DNA of 64,000 bases from an uncultured Shewanella sp. (GCF_947491715.1 NZ_CANLKR010000002.1:62001-126000); one strand, 5' to 3'; numbered from the stretch's first letter, positions 51,900 to 62,021 are shown. The notes: generated by a model from the sequence alone, not told the origin. Translations and numbers: made by a program.

Positions 51900-54602
51900 T
51901 TATTTAGGACGGATTAAATAATCATAATTATAGCTTTCAAAATTAATGAATCGGGTTGAAGGCGTACTGGCAACGACTAAATAGAGTGTGTCGCCTGCGG
52001 ATGTGTTGACATCCATGGTTTGAGCGCTACCGGCACTGGGGTGCGGTAATTTATAGTAAGTACGCTCTCCTGTGACGGGGTTATAGACAACAACTTGCAC
52101 TCTAAACTCTGCATAATCAGGGTTAGTTATTGCAGGATTAACGCCGATTTCATATAGCGTATCTTCAGTGACATCAACTTCATAGGCATTATAAGCCCAA
52201 GAGGCTATTTTATATCGACTTGGAACCGTATGCCATGCATCACCTGTACCGTTGACATCATAAAACTCCGTGACTTTATTGTCGACCTCTTCTTCTGGAT
52301 AAGGTACCTCACGACGATTGTTAACACTCACCATTCGATTATAAGAGGCGATTTCAGAATCGAGGAAGGTGTCGCCAAAGGGCATATCCCATGTCATGAT
52401 CTGGGCACTGAAATCAGAAAAAACATCTCTCATGTCAAAGCCTGCATTTTCCAGTAAGGTATACATGGCTTCTGTAGGTTTACCGCTTAATGGTGCGAGA
52501 TTATGGACATTACGATTAAAGACATAGCCAATAAAGTTATCACTGAGGATATTATGGGTTACGTAATGTTCAAATACGCTGGCACCATATTGATGACCCC
52601 CTTTGAAGTAATCGATAATGCCATCTTCATACACTGAGCTTTGAGTTGTCCACAATGAGAGTTGTGGCTGAAGGGTATAGTAGCCAAGCAAAGTATCTTT
52701 GGCTGTGGGCTTTTGAGAAAAGGCTCCCCATGAAGCACTGGACTCCGCAAGGAATTTGGTTCCGCCTCCCGTTCTTGATTGATAAGCATGGAAGTTTTCA
52801 TGTAACACATACTGATTCCAAGGATTATCGAAGTTAAACTTGCTGACCCAAGCCTTTCGGTAACCTTCAGTGAGAAGCAGCTGTCTGGGTTTGGCAAATT
52901 CCTCACAAAAGGCTTCGTGTTTATACATACCTGTTGTCATCACATTATGTTCCCAGGTCATATCATGGCCACTGAGTTGATATTCAAAACTTTCTTGAGT
53001 CGTATCAGTGATACCTTCTGGCCAGAAGATACAATAATACACATTACACATATACATTGGGTATTCAGGATCGGGAGGGGTCATCACTGTTGTGTCACTG
53101 CATTCTTCACCAAGTGCTTGAATTTGATCTGGGCTTAAGCTGTTATTAAATATTCTCAAGTCCCATACTTTACCAGCATAAGGGCCTACGGTGAGTTTTC
53201 CTGTTAGGGCTTGCAGCTGTGATGTATCCATTAAAGTGTCTTGTTGATGACCATTTAAAAAGGTGGTTATTTTGTCATCACTGAGCTGTAGTGCATAATG
53301 ATTACAGCTTCGATGTTTCAGCACGCCGTTATCATTATTGACTGTAATGGGCGTTGTTTGGGTTTCTAGTGTGCTGTTTATTTTGCCTAATACTTCTTCA
53401 ATTATCAGTGTATTACTGCTAAGCACAGTACCACTTTGACTGTCTGTAGTGGGTGTCAGTTTAAAAGAAAGCGTCATCGGTGTTGAAACAGACTGATCGG
53501 TAAAATCTATCGTCACGCTTTTATCATTCATATCCACTCGGCTCTCAAACGGAAAGAGACCTTCACTATTGTGTTCACGTAAACTGGTGGTGACTGGATG
53601 TTGATTATCAGACAGATCAGCGTAGGTAAACTGTAACGGAGTATAACTAAATAAATGGTCAAAGGTGCCGTCATCGATTTGTGTTAGCGAACAGCTGGCT
53701 TCACAGCGGTTGCTGGAGCAGGTTGAGCCTGTATCGCAAGTGCCACAGCCCAGTGTGTTGCCTAAACCATCACGAATGACGCCACATTGAGCGCCAAAAG
53801 CATGACAAGCCGCAACGATTTGTGGCTCATCAATAGGTTGACAAAGATTTTGGTCACAGGCTTCATTGGTTGAACATATTCCACATTCAAGAGTGCCGCC
53901 ATTGCCATCGTTGATGGCGCCGCACTGGGCCCCTTGAATTTGACACGCATTGTTTGGATTGGAGGACTCAACTAAAAGTCCATCAAACCGTACTTCATTG
54001 TTTTGGGTCGTGACATGAGGGCTACCAGCTAACCCTAAATAAATCTCTTCTGTCATAGGAATGGTTTTTTGGGTAGTGAGTAACCAATTATTGCCATCAA
54101 GGGAGTAATGACCCGTGAAGGTATCTCCTTCTCGGGAGAGTTTTAACCATACTGGGCCTGCACCCACATTTTTCCCCCAATAATATGAGCGTGCATTATC
54201 ATCAGCGCGCCATTGAAATGCGACATGTTCATGAGCGGAATAATCCAGTGCCACATTTTTTGCGCCAGTATCCAGACTTTCTCTAAACATGACGGCTCCT
54301 TTGGCCCATGGATGTGTATTTTCTACACTTAACACACTCACTGTAATACTGGCATTACCTGAAATGGGAACATAGACATAATAAAAATCATCTTGCATCC
54401 CCCAAATATCATTACCTGAGCCTGTTAAGGTAATAATATCCAATATTTCGACAGCATTACCAGGGTAATTGACTTGGCCGATATCCTTTTGTTGCCATGA
54501 TGAAATGCTAGAAGCAAAACTTAAGCTACTATAAAGTATTAAGATCATAATACTTGCAAAGACATAGGCCTGCTTAATAAAACGACAATGATAAGTGTTC
54601 AT
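51900..54602 (-). CDS. Secreted multidomain protein with HExxH peptidase-like domain
   Basis: A 900-residue exported protein (signal peptide to about residue 30, SLSFA|SSI). Domain order: concanavalin-like module (about 35-215, TGSGNDIWGMQDDFYYVY ... NTHPWAKGAVMFRESL), two cysteine-rich repeats (C-x6-CG-x-(I/V)-x-DG-x-G ... CG-x-C, about 218-300), a LamG-like domain, then a peptidase-like domain with His601-Glu602-x-x-His605 and Glu620 (HENFHAYQ ... FLAESSASWGA), a spacing HExxH-x14-E fitting a gluzincin. The C-terminus is a beta-rich domain. It resembles DUF6055-type proteins by its HExxHxYQ pattern. Activity is inferred; no LPXTG anchor is present. Confidence 0.7.
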   Translation of the reverse strand: MNTYHCRFIKQAYVFASIMILILYSSLSFASSISSWQQKDIGQVNYPGNAVEILDIITLTGSGNDIWGMQDDFYYVYVPISGNASITVSVLSVENTHPWAKGAVMFRESLDTGAKNVALDYSAHEHVAFQWRADDNARSYYWGKNVGAGPVWLKLSREGDTFTGHYSLDGNNWLLTTQKTIPMTEEIYLGLAGSPHVTTQNNEVRFDGLLVESSNPNNACQIQGAQCGAINDGNGGTLECGICSTNEACDQNLCQPIDEPQIVAACHAFGAQCGVIRDGLGNTLGCGTCDTGSTCSSNRCEASCSLTQIDDGTFDHLFSYTPLQFTYADLSDNQHPVTTSLREHNSEGLFPFESRVDMNDKSVTIDFTDQSVSTPMTLSFKLTPTTDSQSGTVLSSNTLIIEEVLGKINSTLETQTTPITVNNDNGVLKHRSCNHYALQLSDDKITTFLNGHQQDTLMDTSQLQALTGKLTVGPYAGKVWDLRIFNNSLSPDQIQALGEECSDTTVMTPPDPEYPMYMCNVYYCIFWPEGITDTTQESFEYQLSGHDMTWEHNVMTTGMYKHEAFCEEFAKPRQLLLTEGYRKAWVSKFNFDNPWNQYVLHENFHAYQSRTGGGTKFLAESSASWGAFSQKPTAKDTLLGYYTLQPQLSLWTTQSSVYEDGIIDYFKGGHQYGASVFEHYVTHNILSDNFIGYVFNRNVHNLAPLSGKPTEAMYTLLENAGFDMRDVFSDFSAQIMTWDMPFGDTFLDSEIASYNRMVSVNNRREVPYPEEEVDNKVTEFYDVNGTGDAWHTVPSRYKIASWAYNAYEVDVTEDTLYEIGVNPAITNPDYAEFRVQVVVYNPVTGERTYYKLPHPSAGSAQTMDVNTSAGDTLYLVVASTPSTRFINFESYNYDYLIRPK

Positions 54603-54847
54603 TTTATTTTCCTTAATCTTTAATTATTGATCGTTTAGCTAACGAGAAATAAAACCAATTTCCTTTCTCGTTAACCTTGTGTTGTAATGTTTTTGCGGGA
54701 GTGATGTGCCTCCTTGCTCGATATTCCTTATACGGTGAATAAGAGAGCTCACTGCTTATCAGGTAGGCTCTATTGTCAGGCTATCAATGAAACAGTGAAG
54801 TCATCTAGGCCGTCACACTGGGTATGCAATAGCCTAGATAAGGTGGT

Positions 54848-57220
54848 TTATCTTGCGTAAAGTTGAGCAACTTCCGTATCTGATAAGGCTTTTTGATACA
54901 AACGTAAATCATCCATATAGCCTTGATAGGCGTTAGATTTACCATCGCCTCCGCCCGAACCATCGCCGATAGCTGATTCATATTTATTAATGTCACCCAC
55001 TAATCCTGTTAAATTGGTTTGTCCAGCCAGTAGACCATCTATGTAGATCGATAACTGGTTATTGGAAAAACCAAAAGTGGCGGCAACATGATGCCATTGT
55101 CCATCGGTGAGGTTCACATTTCCGGCAATAAAGCTCTTGGCTTTACTGGTATGATTAATGTGATCATAACTGCCAACATAGGCTTTAAGGCCTGTGCCAT
55201 TATTAGCCAAAGTGAGTGCAAACCCTGAGCGGCTGTTGTAGTAATATTTATTACTGATAATGATTTGTTCACTGATAACACCAGAGTCTGGCTTGACCCA
55301 TGCAGAAAGGCTAAAGTCGTTGTCAGTGTTGAGATCGAGAAAATCATATACAGGGTATTCGCTCAAATAGTGCAACACAGTATTACCGTCAAAATACGCG
55401 GCGGTATTAATGGCCCCTGAGTGCTCAAAGGTGATCCCTGTTTTGGCAATATAGGCGGGGATGCCTGAGGCGCTATCAAGAATAGGGCTAGCGTTATTGT
55501 TATCAAAAGTGTAATGCAGTACCAGTGGGTCGCTTGACTCCCTCACCCATAAATCAACCTTGACACTATTTCCTAATCTACCGTTGTGTTTTGTGGCGTA
55601 AGTAAACCTGTCTCGCCCCTTAAAATTAGCATTTGGTGTATATTGAAAGCTGCCATCGAGGTTGAGCATTAAGCTACCATTCGTTACATTTTGTGTGAGC
55701 TCCGCTACGCTAGCATTTTTATCGTTCGTCAAGACACCTTGCAATGTGTTGATATTGAGGACTGTATTAGGTGAGAGGGTGTAGCTATCTTTTAAGGCAG
55801 TTGCATAATTTAACAAAGGCAGGCAGGCCTGAGCGATACGCTCACCAATAACAACATAACTGTCGCTACCGTAATGATAGTAAGGGCGTTGATCGCCAGT
55901 ATAGACTAATGCTGCTAAGGGGTCGTTATTGGCCACATTGGCTTGCGCCGCCATAACGATGTCACCTGCCAGGCCTCGGTTATCGTTAATTTGTGTAATG
56001 ATGACGGGTAAATCGGCACGATTGAGATCTTGCCTGACGGCACTTATCAGGTTCGTTAAGTGGTTTTCATAAAGGAGTTCGCTGCCAAAGGTATCATTAT
56101 AGCCTTGAAACCAAATAAAGCCTGCGAGTTCATAGTCAATATTGTTGGCTATCAGCTCATTTTGTAAAAAAGCATTAAAACCTGTGATGAGCTGTTCATA
56201 TAAATTGCCACTCTCTCCACCAAAGGCTTGTGGGCGCCAATGGGCTGTATTATCTAAAGTCGTTCCTCCTTTTGCCCCTTTGAATAAGTAAATATCTTCA
56301 GCTAATACATTACCCAGCACATTACCCATTTTTAGCTCGACTCCAAAATGACTACTGCGTGAGCCAAATCCTGGCTGAAGTCCACTTAATCCTCGAGTGT
56401 TGGAGATGATATTTTGAATAAATACATCATCTCGAGTACCCGTTAAGTCCGCCCCAGATGTGGCCGCTAAACCACTATTGGCGCCATAGCCTTCCATGTT
56501 AGACTGTCCTGCCATGAGGTAGACTTTAGCTTTATCATTGTAATCTTGAAGTACATCGACATTGGAGAATATGGCTTCTGCATTGCTGGTGGTTACATGG
56601 GGGCTTGCAGCTAATCCGACATAATAACTTTCCCCCATAGGGACGGTTTTACTGGTGGTTTGTAGCCAGTTTTCCCCATCAAAAGAATAATACCCTGTAA
56701 ATAGATTGCCTTCTCTTTGTAGTTTGAGCCAAACAGGGCCTGTGCCGACGTTCTTACCCCAATAGTAGGAGCGGTTATTGGCAACAGGACGCCATTGAAA
56801 AGCAATATGTTCGTGGGCTGAATAATCCAGGGCAACATTAACAGAATCACTGGCTAATGTTTCTCTGAACATGATGGCCGCTTTGGCCCAAGGATGAGTA
56901 TTTTCGATACTGTGTACTTTAGTGATAATGGTGGCATTGCCAGTGATGTTTTTATAGAGAAAATAAAAATCATCTTGGTTATTCCATATATCATTACCTG
57001 AACCTTGGATGGTGATTAATTGCTCATTATCAATAACGTGTGAACCAGGGTAATTGGCATTACCGATATCCATGGCTTGCCATTGATTGACATCGGTTTC
57101 AGCTTTTACTTCAGCAAAACTTTTACTTTGGTATGAAAGTAATAAAATAAAACTGACACTCACTAAAAATAAATGAAACTGATGAGAGGTTATTAACTTA
57201 AAACCCAATTTAACCAACAT
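54848..57220 (-). CDS. Secreted SGNH/SASA-type carbohydrate esterase with accessory domains
   Basis: A 790-residue exported protein. After a signal peptide (residues to about 37) comes the same concanavalin-like module as the neighbour (GSGNDIWNNQDDFYFLY ... NTHPWAKAAIMFRETL). Next is an SGNH/sialate-O-acetylesterase (SASA, CE6-like) domain with the nucleophile Ser240 in LMAGQSNMEGYG, KGAKGGTTL, FIWFQGYND and HYGSDSYVVIGERIA. Then a bacterial Ig-like/cadherin-like repeat (GVLTNDKNASVAELT ... FKGRDRFTYAT) and a C-terminal LamG domain (DNDFSLSAWVKPD ... QWHHVAATF). It probably removes acetyl groups from polysaccharides outside the cell; acetylxylan is a plausible but unproven substrate. Confidence 0.8.
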   Translation of the reverse strand: MLVKLGFKLITSHQFHLFLVSVSFILLLSYQSKSFAEVKAETDVNQWQAMDIGNANYPGSHVIDNEQLITIQGSGNDIWNNQDDFYFLYKNITGNATIITKVHSIENTHPWAKAAIMFRETLASDSVNVALDYSAHEHIAFQWRPVANNRSYYWGKNVGTGPVWLKLQREGNLFTGYYSFDGENWLQTTSKTVPMGESYYVGLAASPHVTTSNAEAIFSNVDVLQDYNDKAKVYLMAGQSNMEGYGANSGLAATSGADLTGTRDDVFIQNIISNTRGLSGLQPGFGSRSSHFGVELKMGNVLGNVLAEDIYLFKGAKGGTTLDNTAHWRPQAFGGESGNLYEQLITGFNAFLQNELIANNIDYELAGFIWFQGYNDTFGSELLYENHLTNLISAVRQDLNRADLPVIITQINDNRGLAGDIVMAAQANVANNDPLAALVYTGDQRPYYHYGSDSYVVIGERIAQACLPLLNYATALKDSYTLSPNTVLNINTLQGVLTNDKNASVAELTQNVTNGSLMLNLDGSFQYTPNANFKGRDRFTYATKHNGRLGNSVKVDLWVRESSDPLVLHYTFDNNNASPILDSASGIPAYIAKTGITFEHSGAINTAAYFDGNTVLHYLSEYPVYDFLDLNTDNDFSLSAWVKPDSGVISEQIIISNKYYYNSRSGFALTLANNGTGLKAYVGSYDHINHTSKAKSFIAGNVNLTDGQWHHVAATFGFSNNQLSIYIDGLLAGQTNLTGLVGDINKYESAIGDGSGGGDGKSNAYQGYMDDLRLYQKALSDTEVAQLYAR

Positions 57221-57752
57221 AACAGACTCCTTGTTATATAAACGGGTTAGAAAAATAAAAAATAATATCTCACGATGTGGTATCGCAAGTTTGATTTATA
57301 CAGCTTAGGAAAGATAAGACTTAATGTCTAAAAATTGGAGCGAGTGAGTATATTTTATTTGTAATTAGTTATTATCTGTTTTATATGTGATTTATTTTTA
57401 TTTTTAAATTTTATGATATTCTATACTTAGTATAAGATGCGACTATACCCTTAAGCTTTTTAGTATTTTAATCTCTACATTAATGCTTAATAATATTTGC
57501 ATCAATGTTAATAACAAAATAATCATAAAAAATAAATTAATTGGTTTACGAATCATTTTTTATTTAGTTAATGATGGATTAAAGAAGCCAAAAATATGCA
57601 AAATAAAAAGTACAGCGCCATTTTTATGTCATGTTTCATCGTTAATTGACCATAAGGTTTCCTCTCCAATGATATTTATTTTTGTTTATATAGAACCATA
57701 GCGAGGTGCTTAAGCAAGAAAGTCATAAGATATCGAGTCATGAGGGAGTAAA
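57221..57752 (+). other. AT-rich divergent region between the esterase and pdsO-like gene
   Basis: 530 bases with strong A/T bias. A 72-codon frame at 57483-57701 is low complexity and has no ribosome site, so no gene is called. It must carry the promoters for the esterase (minus) and the OmpA-family gene (plus). Confidence 0.45.
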
Positions 57753-58469
57753 ATGAAAAAAAACGTAATAACCTGGTTGTTAGTCGGTATTATCAATGTG
57801 TCTCAGATCAATGTGAGTGTTGCTCGGGAAGACAATTTTCACAAAACGTTACCAACAGAGACAGCACAAGAGGGGACTTGGATAGGATTAGGTTCCGGCA
57901 TTGTTGTGGGGGCTGCAGTCGGTGGGCCATTAGGTGCGATAATAGGTGCTTTTACTGGTGGACTGATAGGTAAGAGCACTGATAAGCAAACAGCGCTAGA
58001 GGATAAGCAGTTGCAACTTGCACAGAGCCGAGCTGAGATTGAAAGGCTGGAACAAAAGCATGCCGTGTTTTTGGCAAAGCAAGAACAATATGAGAAAGCT
58101 GAGCAAGTATTGTCCATGCTGTCTGTAGGATTAACAGTGCAATTCAAAACGGGATCATCTGAGATTGAAGCCCATTTTAAAACGCAATTACAAGAAGTGG
58201 CAAGTGTGATGCAATTATCTCCTCAGTGGGTGATCACCTTAACAGGCTATGCTGATCGTCAAGGTAATAATGATTTTAATCAGGCACTTTCAGAACAAAG
58301 AGTGGCTGAGGTTATGCAATATTTAGAACGGCAAGGCGTGGATGAAAGTCGGTTAGTCACAGTGGCGTTTGGCGATCGCTTTCCTGTGGCTGAAAAAGCT
58401 TCATTGGAAAATAACGTTTTTGACAGGAGAGTGACGCTTCAGTTGGAACCTTTATTGGTACAGGAATAA
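57753..58469 (+). CDS. pdsO: OmpA-family protein with glycine zipper, PdsO-like
   Basis: A 238-residue exported protein. After a signal peptide (about residues 1-25) it has a glycine-zipper segment (GLGSGIVVGAAVGGPLGAIIGAFTGGLIG, about 46-75), a coiled coil (QLQLAQSRAEIERLEQKHAVFLAKQEQYEK), and a C-terminal OmpA/peptidoglycan-binding domain (FKTGSSEIEAHF ... LTGYADRQGNNDFNQALSEQRVAEV). This layout matches the OmpA-like protein PdsO that accompanies the dedicated sortase two-component genes, which lie 6 kb away here. It is transcribed away from them. GGGAG precedes the ATG. It ends at a hairpin. Confidence 0.75.
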   Translation: MKKNVITWLLVGIINVSQINVSVAREDNFHKTLPTETAQEGTWIGLGSGIVVGAAVGGPLGAIIGAFTGGLIGKSTDKQTALEDKQLQLAQSRAEIERLEQKHAVFLAKQEQYEKAEQVLSMLSVGLTVQFKTGSSEIEAHFKTQLQEVASVMQLSPQWVITLTGYADRQGNNDFNQALSEQRVAEVMQYLERQGVDESRLVTVAFGDRFPVAEKASLENNVFDRRVTLQLEPLLVQE

Positions 58470-58474
58470 AGCAA

Positions 58475-58510
58475 ATGAGTTATGGTTATTTTGATACCAA
58501 TAACTCATTG
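58475..58510. terminator. Hairpin between pdsO-like and glpF
   Basis: AATGAGTTAT pairs perfectly with ATAACTCATT, with further GGT/ACC pairing inside. It lies between convergent genes. No T-run follows, so termination strength is unknown. Confidence 0.55.
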
Positions 58511-58526
58511 CATTAGGAAAGTTTTA

Positions 58527-59249
58527 TTACAGAAGGTTATTCCATAATGTTGCAGCTAAAATGGCGCCCAGTAAGGGACCAATAATGGGAACCCAAGCAT
58601 AATGCCATTGCGAAGTGCCTTTATTAGCAATGGGTAAAATGGCATGGGCAATGCGAGGCCCTAAGTCACGAGCAGGATTAATGGCATAACCTGTGGGTCC
58701 TCCCAAAGATAGGCCAATACCCCAAACGAGCATAGCAACGAGGTAAGGGACTGCCGCTGCGGCTATATCGCCAGATGAAACGATGGCACCAATGCCAAAA
58801 ATAAGGGCAACGGTGCCAATAATTTCAGTAATGAGGTTACTGGGTGAATGTGCTATAGCAGGGGAAGTACAAAAAACAGCGAGTTTAGCCTCTTTGTCTT
58901 CCGTTTCTTTCCAGTGAGGGAGGTATGTGAGCCAAACTAAACTGGCGCCGACAAAGCAGCCCGCGATTTGAGCCAGACTGGCGGTAATGACGTAATAAAG
59001 TGAGTCATAGACACCTAGAAAGTATTTTGCTAATGTCACCGCCGGATTAATATCGGCTTGTGGGGAGCCGCTTGATGTGGCAACAAAAACACCAATCATC
59101 ACTGCAAAGGCCCAGCCTGCAGTGATAGTGATCCACCCCCCATTATTGCCTTTTGATTTTGATAATACGACATTGGCTACAACACCGCCGCCAAATAAAA
59201 TCAAAAATAGACTTCCTAAAAATTCACCTAATAAATATTCCACAATCAT
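58527..59249 (-). CDS. glpF: Glycerol facilitator (aquaglyceroporin)
   Basis: A 240-residue MIP-family channel with six helices and both half-helix motifs: NPA in DINPAVTLAKYFLG and NPARD in YAINPARDLGPRIAH. The Asp after the second NPAR (NPARD) is typical of glycerol-conducting members. It carries glycerol passively through the inner membrane. It lies 62 bases downstream of glpK, on the same strand, so the order is glpK-glpF rather than the glpF-glpK order of E. coli. The ATG is preceded by AAGGAGATAATG, a strong ribosome site. Confidence 0.92.
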   Translation of the reverse strand: MIVEYLLGEFLGSLFLILFGGGVVANVVLSKSKGNNGGWITITAGWAFAVMIGVFVATSSGSPQADINPAVTLAKYFLGVYDSLYYVITASLAQIAGCFVGASLVWLTYLPHWKETEDKEAKLAVFCTSPAIAHSPSNLITEIIGTVALIFGIGAIVSSGDIAAAAVPYLVAMLVWGIGLSLGGPTGYAINPARDLGPRIAHAILPIANKGTSQWHYAWVPIIGPLLGAILAATLWNNLL

Positions 59250-59311
59250 TATCTCCTTTATAATTGGTATCGTGTGTCTTTGAGTTGGAACATATTAAAG
59301 ACAACTATCTG

Positions 59312-60796
59312 TTAGTTAGAGCGTATTCGAGATACGGCATCTAACCAGCCATCATAAAGTGTGTTTTGAAGCGCTTTATCCATATTGGGGTTAAAGCTTT
59401 GTTCGCAGTGCCAAAGTTGGCTGATCTGCTCAAGAGACTTGAAGGTACCTGTATACAGGCCTGCAAGGTATGCTGCGCCCAAGGCCGTTGTTTCTTGTAC
59501 AACTGGGCGGTCAACGGTGGCGCCTAGTATATCAGAAAGAAACTGAACGACCCAATTATTCCCGACCATGCCTCCATCGACACGGAGTGTACTTGGACGA
59601 ACAGCGCCATCACTTTCCATTGCGCGTTTAAGATCTTTTGTTTGATAGCAAACAGATTGCAGTCCAGCACTGACAATCTCACCAATCCCCGTATCACGGG
59701 TGATGCCTAAAATGGCCCCTCTTGCTTGTGGATCCCAATAAGGTGCACCGAGTCCTGTGAAAGCTGGCACCATATAAACGCCATGATCAACGGGTGTTTT
59801 TTCAGCAAGAGATTCGGTTTCATGAGCATGCTCAATCAGATTAATGCCATCTCTTAACCATTGCACTGCAGCGCCTGCAACAAAAATACTGCCTTCTATT
59901 GCGTAGGTGACTTTGCCATCTAATCGGTAACCTACCGTGGTTAACAATCTATTTTTTGAACGAAGTGCCTCATCGCCAGTATTGAGCATCATGAAACATC
60001 CCGTACCATAAGTGCTTTTAACCATGCCTTTTTCAAAACAGGCTTGACCTATCAAGGCTGCATGTTGATCCCCCGCCATGGCTGAAATCAATACTTCTTC
60101 ACCAAAAATGCTTTTCTCTGTTGTGCCAAAGTGCGCGCTACAATCTTTGACTTCAGGCAGTATGTTGGCTGGAACTTCGAGTCTATCCATTAATGCTTGA
60201 TCCCATTCTTGCTGATGAATATTAAACAGTAGGGTGCGTGATGCATTGGTGGCGTCAGTCATATGACTTTTGCCAGCTGTTAAACGCCATAATAAGAAAG
60301 TATCGACTGTACCGAATGCCAGCTCGCCATTTTCTGCTCGAGTGCGAGCGCCGGGGACATTGTCTAAAATCCATTTTATTTTCGTACCTGAAAAGTAAGG
60401 ATCGACTAACAGGCCTGTTTTGTCCATGACTGTTTCTTCAAAGCCGTTATTAATCAGTTCTTGGCAATAATCGGCGGTTCGTCTATCTTGCCAGACAATG
60501 GCATTATAAATAGGCTCGCCAGTTTCTTTGTCCCAAATGATGGTGGTTTCTCTTTGATTGGTGATTCCAATACATGAAATATCAGTGCCGCTTAATCCTT
60601 TGTTTGCCAATGCTTGGTGGCAAGTGGAAAGAGTCGTAGCCCAGATTTCTTCTGGATCATGCTCAACCCAACCATTACTCGGGTATATTTGTTTGAATTC
60701 TTTTTGAGCTGAGCTTACCACTAGGCCTTTGTCATTAAAGATAATGGCGCGAGAGCTAGTAGTACCTTGATCGATAGTAAGGATATAGGTTGACAT
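59312..60796 (-). CDS. glpK: Glycerol kinase
   Basis: A 494-residue FGGY-family kinase converting glycerol to sn-glycerol-3-phosphate. It starts [20 protein letters not shown] and includes [70 protein letters not shown] and the [25 protein letters not shown] region that binds FBP/IIAGlc in E. coli. It traps glycerol brought in by GlpF. The intergenic region toward glpR contains GlpR-operator-like sequences. Confidence 0.96.
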   Translation of the reverse strand: MSTYILTIDQGTTSSRAIIFNDKGLVVSSAQKEFKQIYPSNGWVEHDPEEIWATTLSTCHQALANKGLSGTDISCIGITNQRETTIIWDKETGEPIYNAIVWQDRRTADYCQELINNGFEETVMDKTGLLVDPYFSGTKIKWILDNVPGARTRAENGELAFGTVDTFLLWRLTAGKSHMTDATNASRTLLFNIHQQEWDQALMDRLEVPANILPEVKDCSAHFGTTEKSIFGEEVLISAMAGDQHAALIGQACFEKGMVKSTYGTGCFMMLNTGDEALRSKNRLLTTVGYRLDGKVTYAIEGSIFVAGAAVQWLRDGINLIEHAHETESLAEKTPVDHGVYMVPAFTGLGAPYWDPQARGAILGITRDTGIGEIVSAGLQSVCYQTKDLKRAMESDGAVRPSTLRVDGGMVGNNWVVQFLSDILGATVDRPVVQETTALGAAYLAGLYTGTFKSLEQISQLWHCEQSFNPNMDKALQNTLYDGWLDAVSRIRSN

Positions 60797-60873
60797 GAGG
60801 GCCTCTTATTTTTTATTTAATCGATTTATTTTTATCGTTAAGCTGTCAATTGATTCATGTGATCAGTTTATGC

Positions 60874-60993
60874 ATGTTCGATACTAAACATAAAAAAGCC
60901 GAAATTAAAGATGAATAACGAAGATATTGTTCTTTAATTTTCGTTTTGGGATTTTTGTATGCATTTTTAACGATTTATTCGATAGTATCAAAG
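60874..60993. promoter_or_regulatory. Probable GlpR operators between glpK and glpR
   Basis: ATGTTCGATACTAAACAT at 60874-60891 resembles the GlpR operator ATGTTCGATAACGAACAT, with the left half exact. A second TTCGATA half-site lies in TTTATTCGATAGTATCAAAG at 60974-60993. GTATCAAA (from about 60986) and TTTGATAC (61012-61019) also form an inverted repeat. GlpR represses glp genes in the absence of glycerol-3-phosphate. Confidence 0.65.
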
Positions 60994-61184
60994 TAGTGTA
61001 AATGTAACAAGTTTGATACATATGTTGTTGATGTTTTATTTAAAAAGCGTCAAACAGAAGTGGCCGCTCGTGTAAATTTTCAAGTGATAGTGGGATATGT
61101 TAGCATTTAATGATGATAATAATTATTAAGCAAGCTACTGTATGTGGGGCTGCTGTATTTGGGTAAGTGGGAGAGAGTGAAGTC

Positions 61185-61949
61185 ATGAGTCAAAAATTAC
61201 GACAAATGAAAATCATAGAGCTAGTGAAGGAGCAAGGCTTTATTACGATTGAAGATTTAGTCGCCTATTTTGAAGTCACTCCACAAACCATCAGACGAGA
61301 TTTAAATCAACTTGCTGATCAAAAACTCATTCGACGCCATCATGGTGGTGCCGGCTCTGAGTCCAGTACTGAAAATACGGCTTACAGTACGCGAAAAATT
61401 TTACAGTTATCTGAAAAACAAAGAATTGCCGAGACGGTTGCTCAGCAAATTCCTGATAATGCATCATTATTTATTAACATTGGTACCACGACAGAAACGA
61501 TTGCTAAGGCCTTACTGGAGCATAAAGGCTTACAAATTGTGACGAACAATATTAATGTGGCGTCTATTTTACGGGTCAAAGAAGATTTTAATGTCATTAT
61601 TGCCGGTGGCATAGTCAGAAGCCGTGATGGTGGTGTCATAGGTGAAGCCACTCAAGATATTATTGATCAATTTAAAATGGATTTTGGGATAATAGGGATC
61701 AGCGGTATCGATAATGATGGCTCATTATTGGATTTTGATTATCAAGAAGTGCGCATTGCGCAAGCTATTATTAAAAACTCTCGCACGGTATTTTTAGCCG
61801 CCGATCATTCTAAGTTTGGCCGTAATGCTATGGTGAGGTTAGGTAATATCGATCAAGCTAATGTGTTATTTACCGATCAAGAACCCCCAAGGGCCATTCA
61901 AACGATATTAAATCAACATGATATAAGATTAGTGATTGCACCTGAATAA
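61185..61949 (+). CDS. glpR: DeoR-family repressor GlpR
   Basis: A 254-residue DeoR regulator from the ATG at 61185 (GGAGAGAGTGAAGTC upstream); an in-frame GTG at 61167 lies in the ribosome site. The N-terminal winged helix ([48 protein letters not shown]) and the sugar-isomerase-like effector domain ([65 protein letters not shown]) follow E. coli GlpR along the whole length. Inducer is glycerol-3-phosphate. It is divergent from glpK and no glpD lies nearby. Confidence 0.93.
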   Translation: MSQKLRQMKIIELVKEQGFITIEDLVAYFEVTPQTIRRDLNQLADQKLIRRHHGGAGSESSTENTAYSTRKILQLSEKQRIAETVAQQIPDNASLFINIGTTTETIAKALLEHKGLQIVTNNINVASILRVKEDFNVIIAGGIVRSRDGGVIGEATQDIIDQFKMDFGIIGISGIDNDGSLLDFDYQEVRIAQAIIKNSRTVFLAADHSKFGRNAMVRLGNIDQANVLFTDQEPPRAIQTILNQHDIRLVIAPE

Positions 61950-62021
61950 TAAGGCGTTGACTGCTCCTTAAAAAAGATAGGGTAGAGTCGTTTTACCTGG
62001 GAATTATAGGTGGTGAATTAT

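Noticed and set aside
57483..57701. 72-codon frame in the esterase/pdsO gap
   Set aside because: Lys/Ile/Asn-rich low-complexity translation and no ribosome site.
61112..61130. GATGATAATAATTATTAAG before glpR, resembling a Fur box
   Set aside because: Only about 14 of 19 positions agree and the region is generally AT-rich; GlpR control is the simpler explanation.
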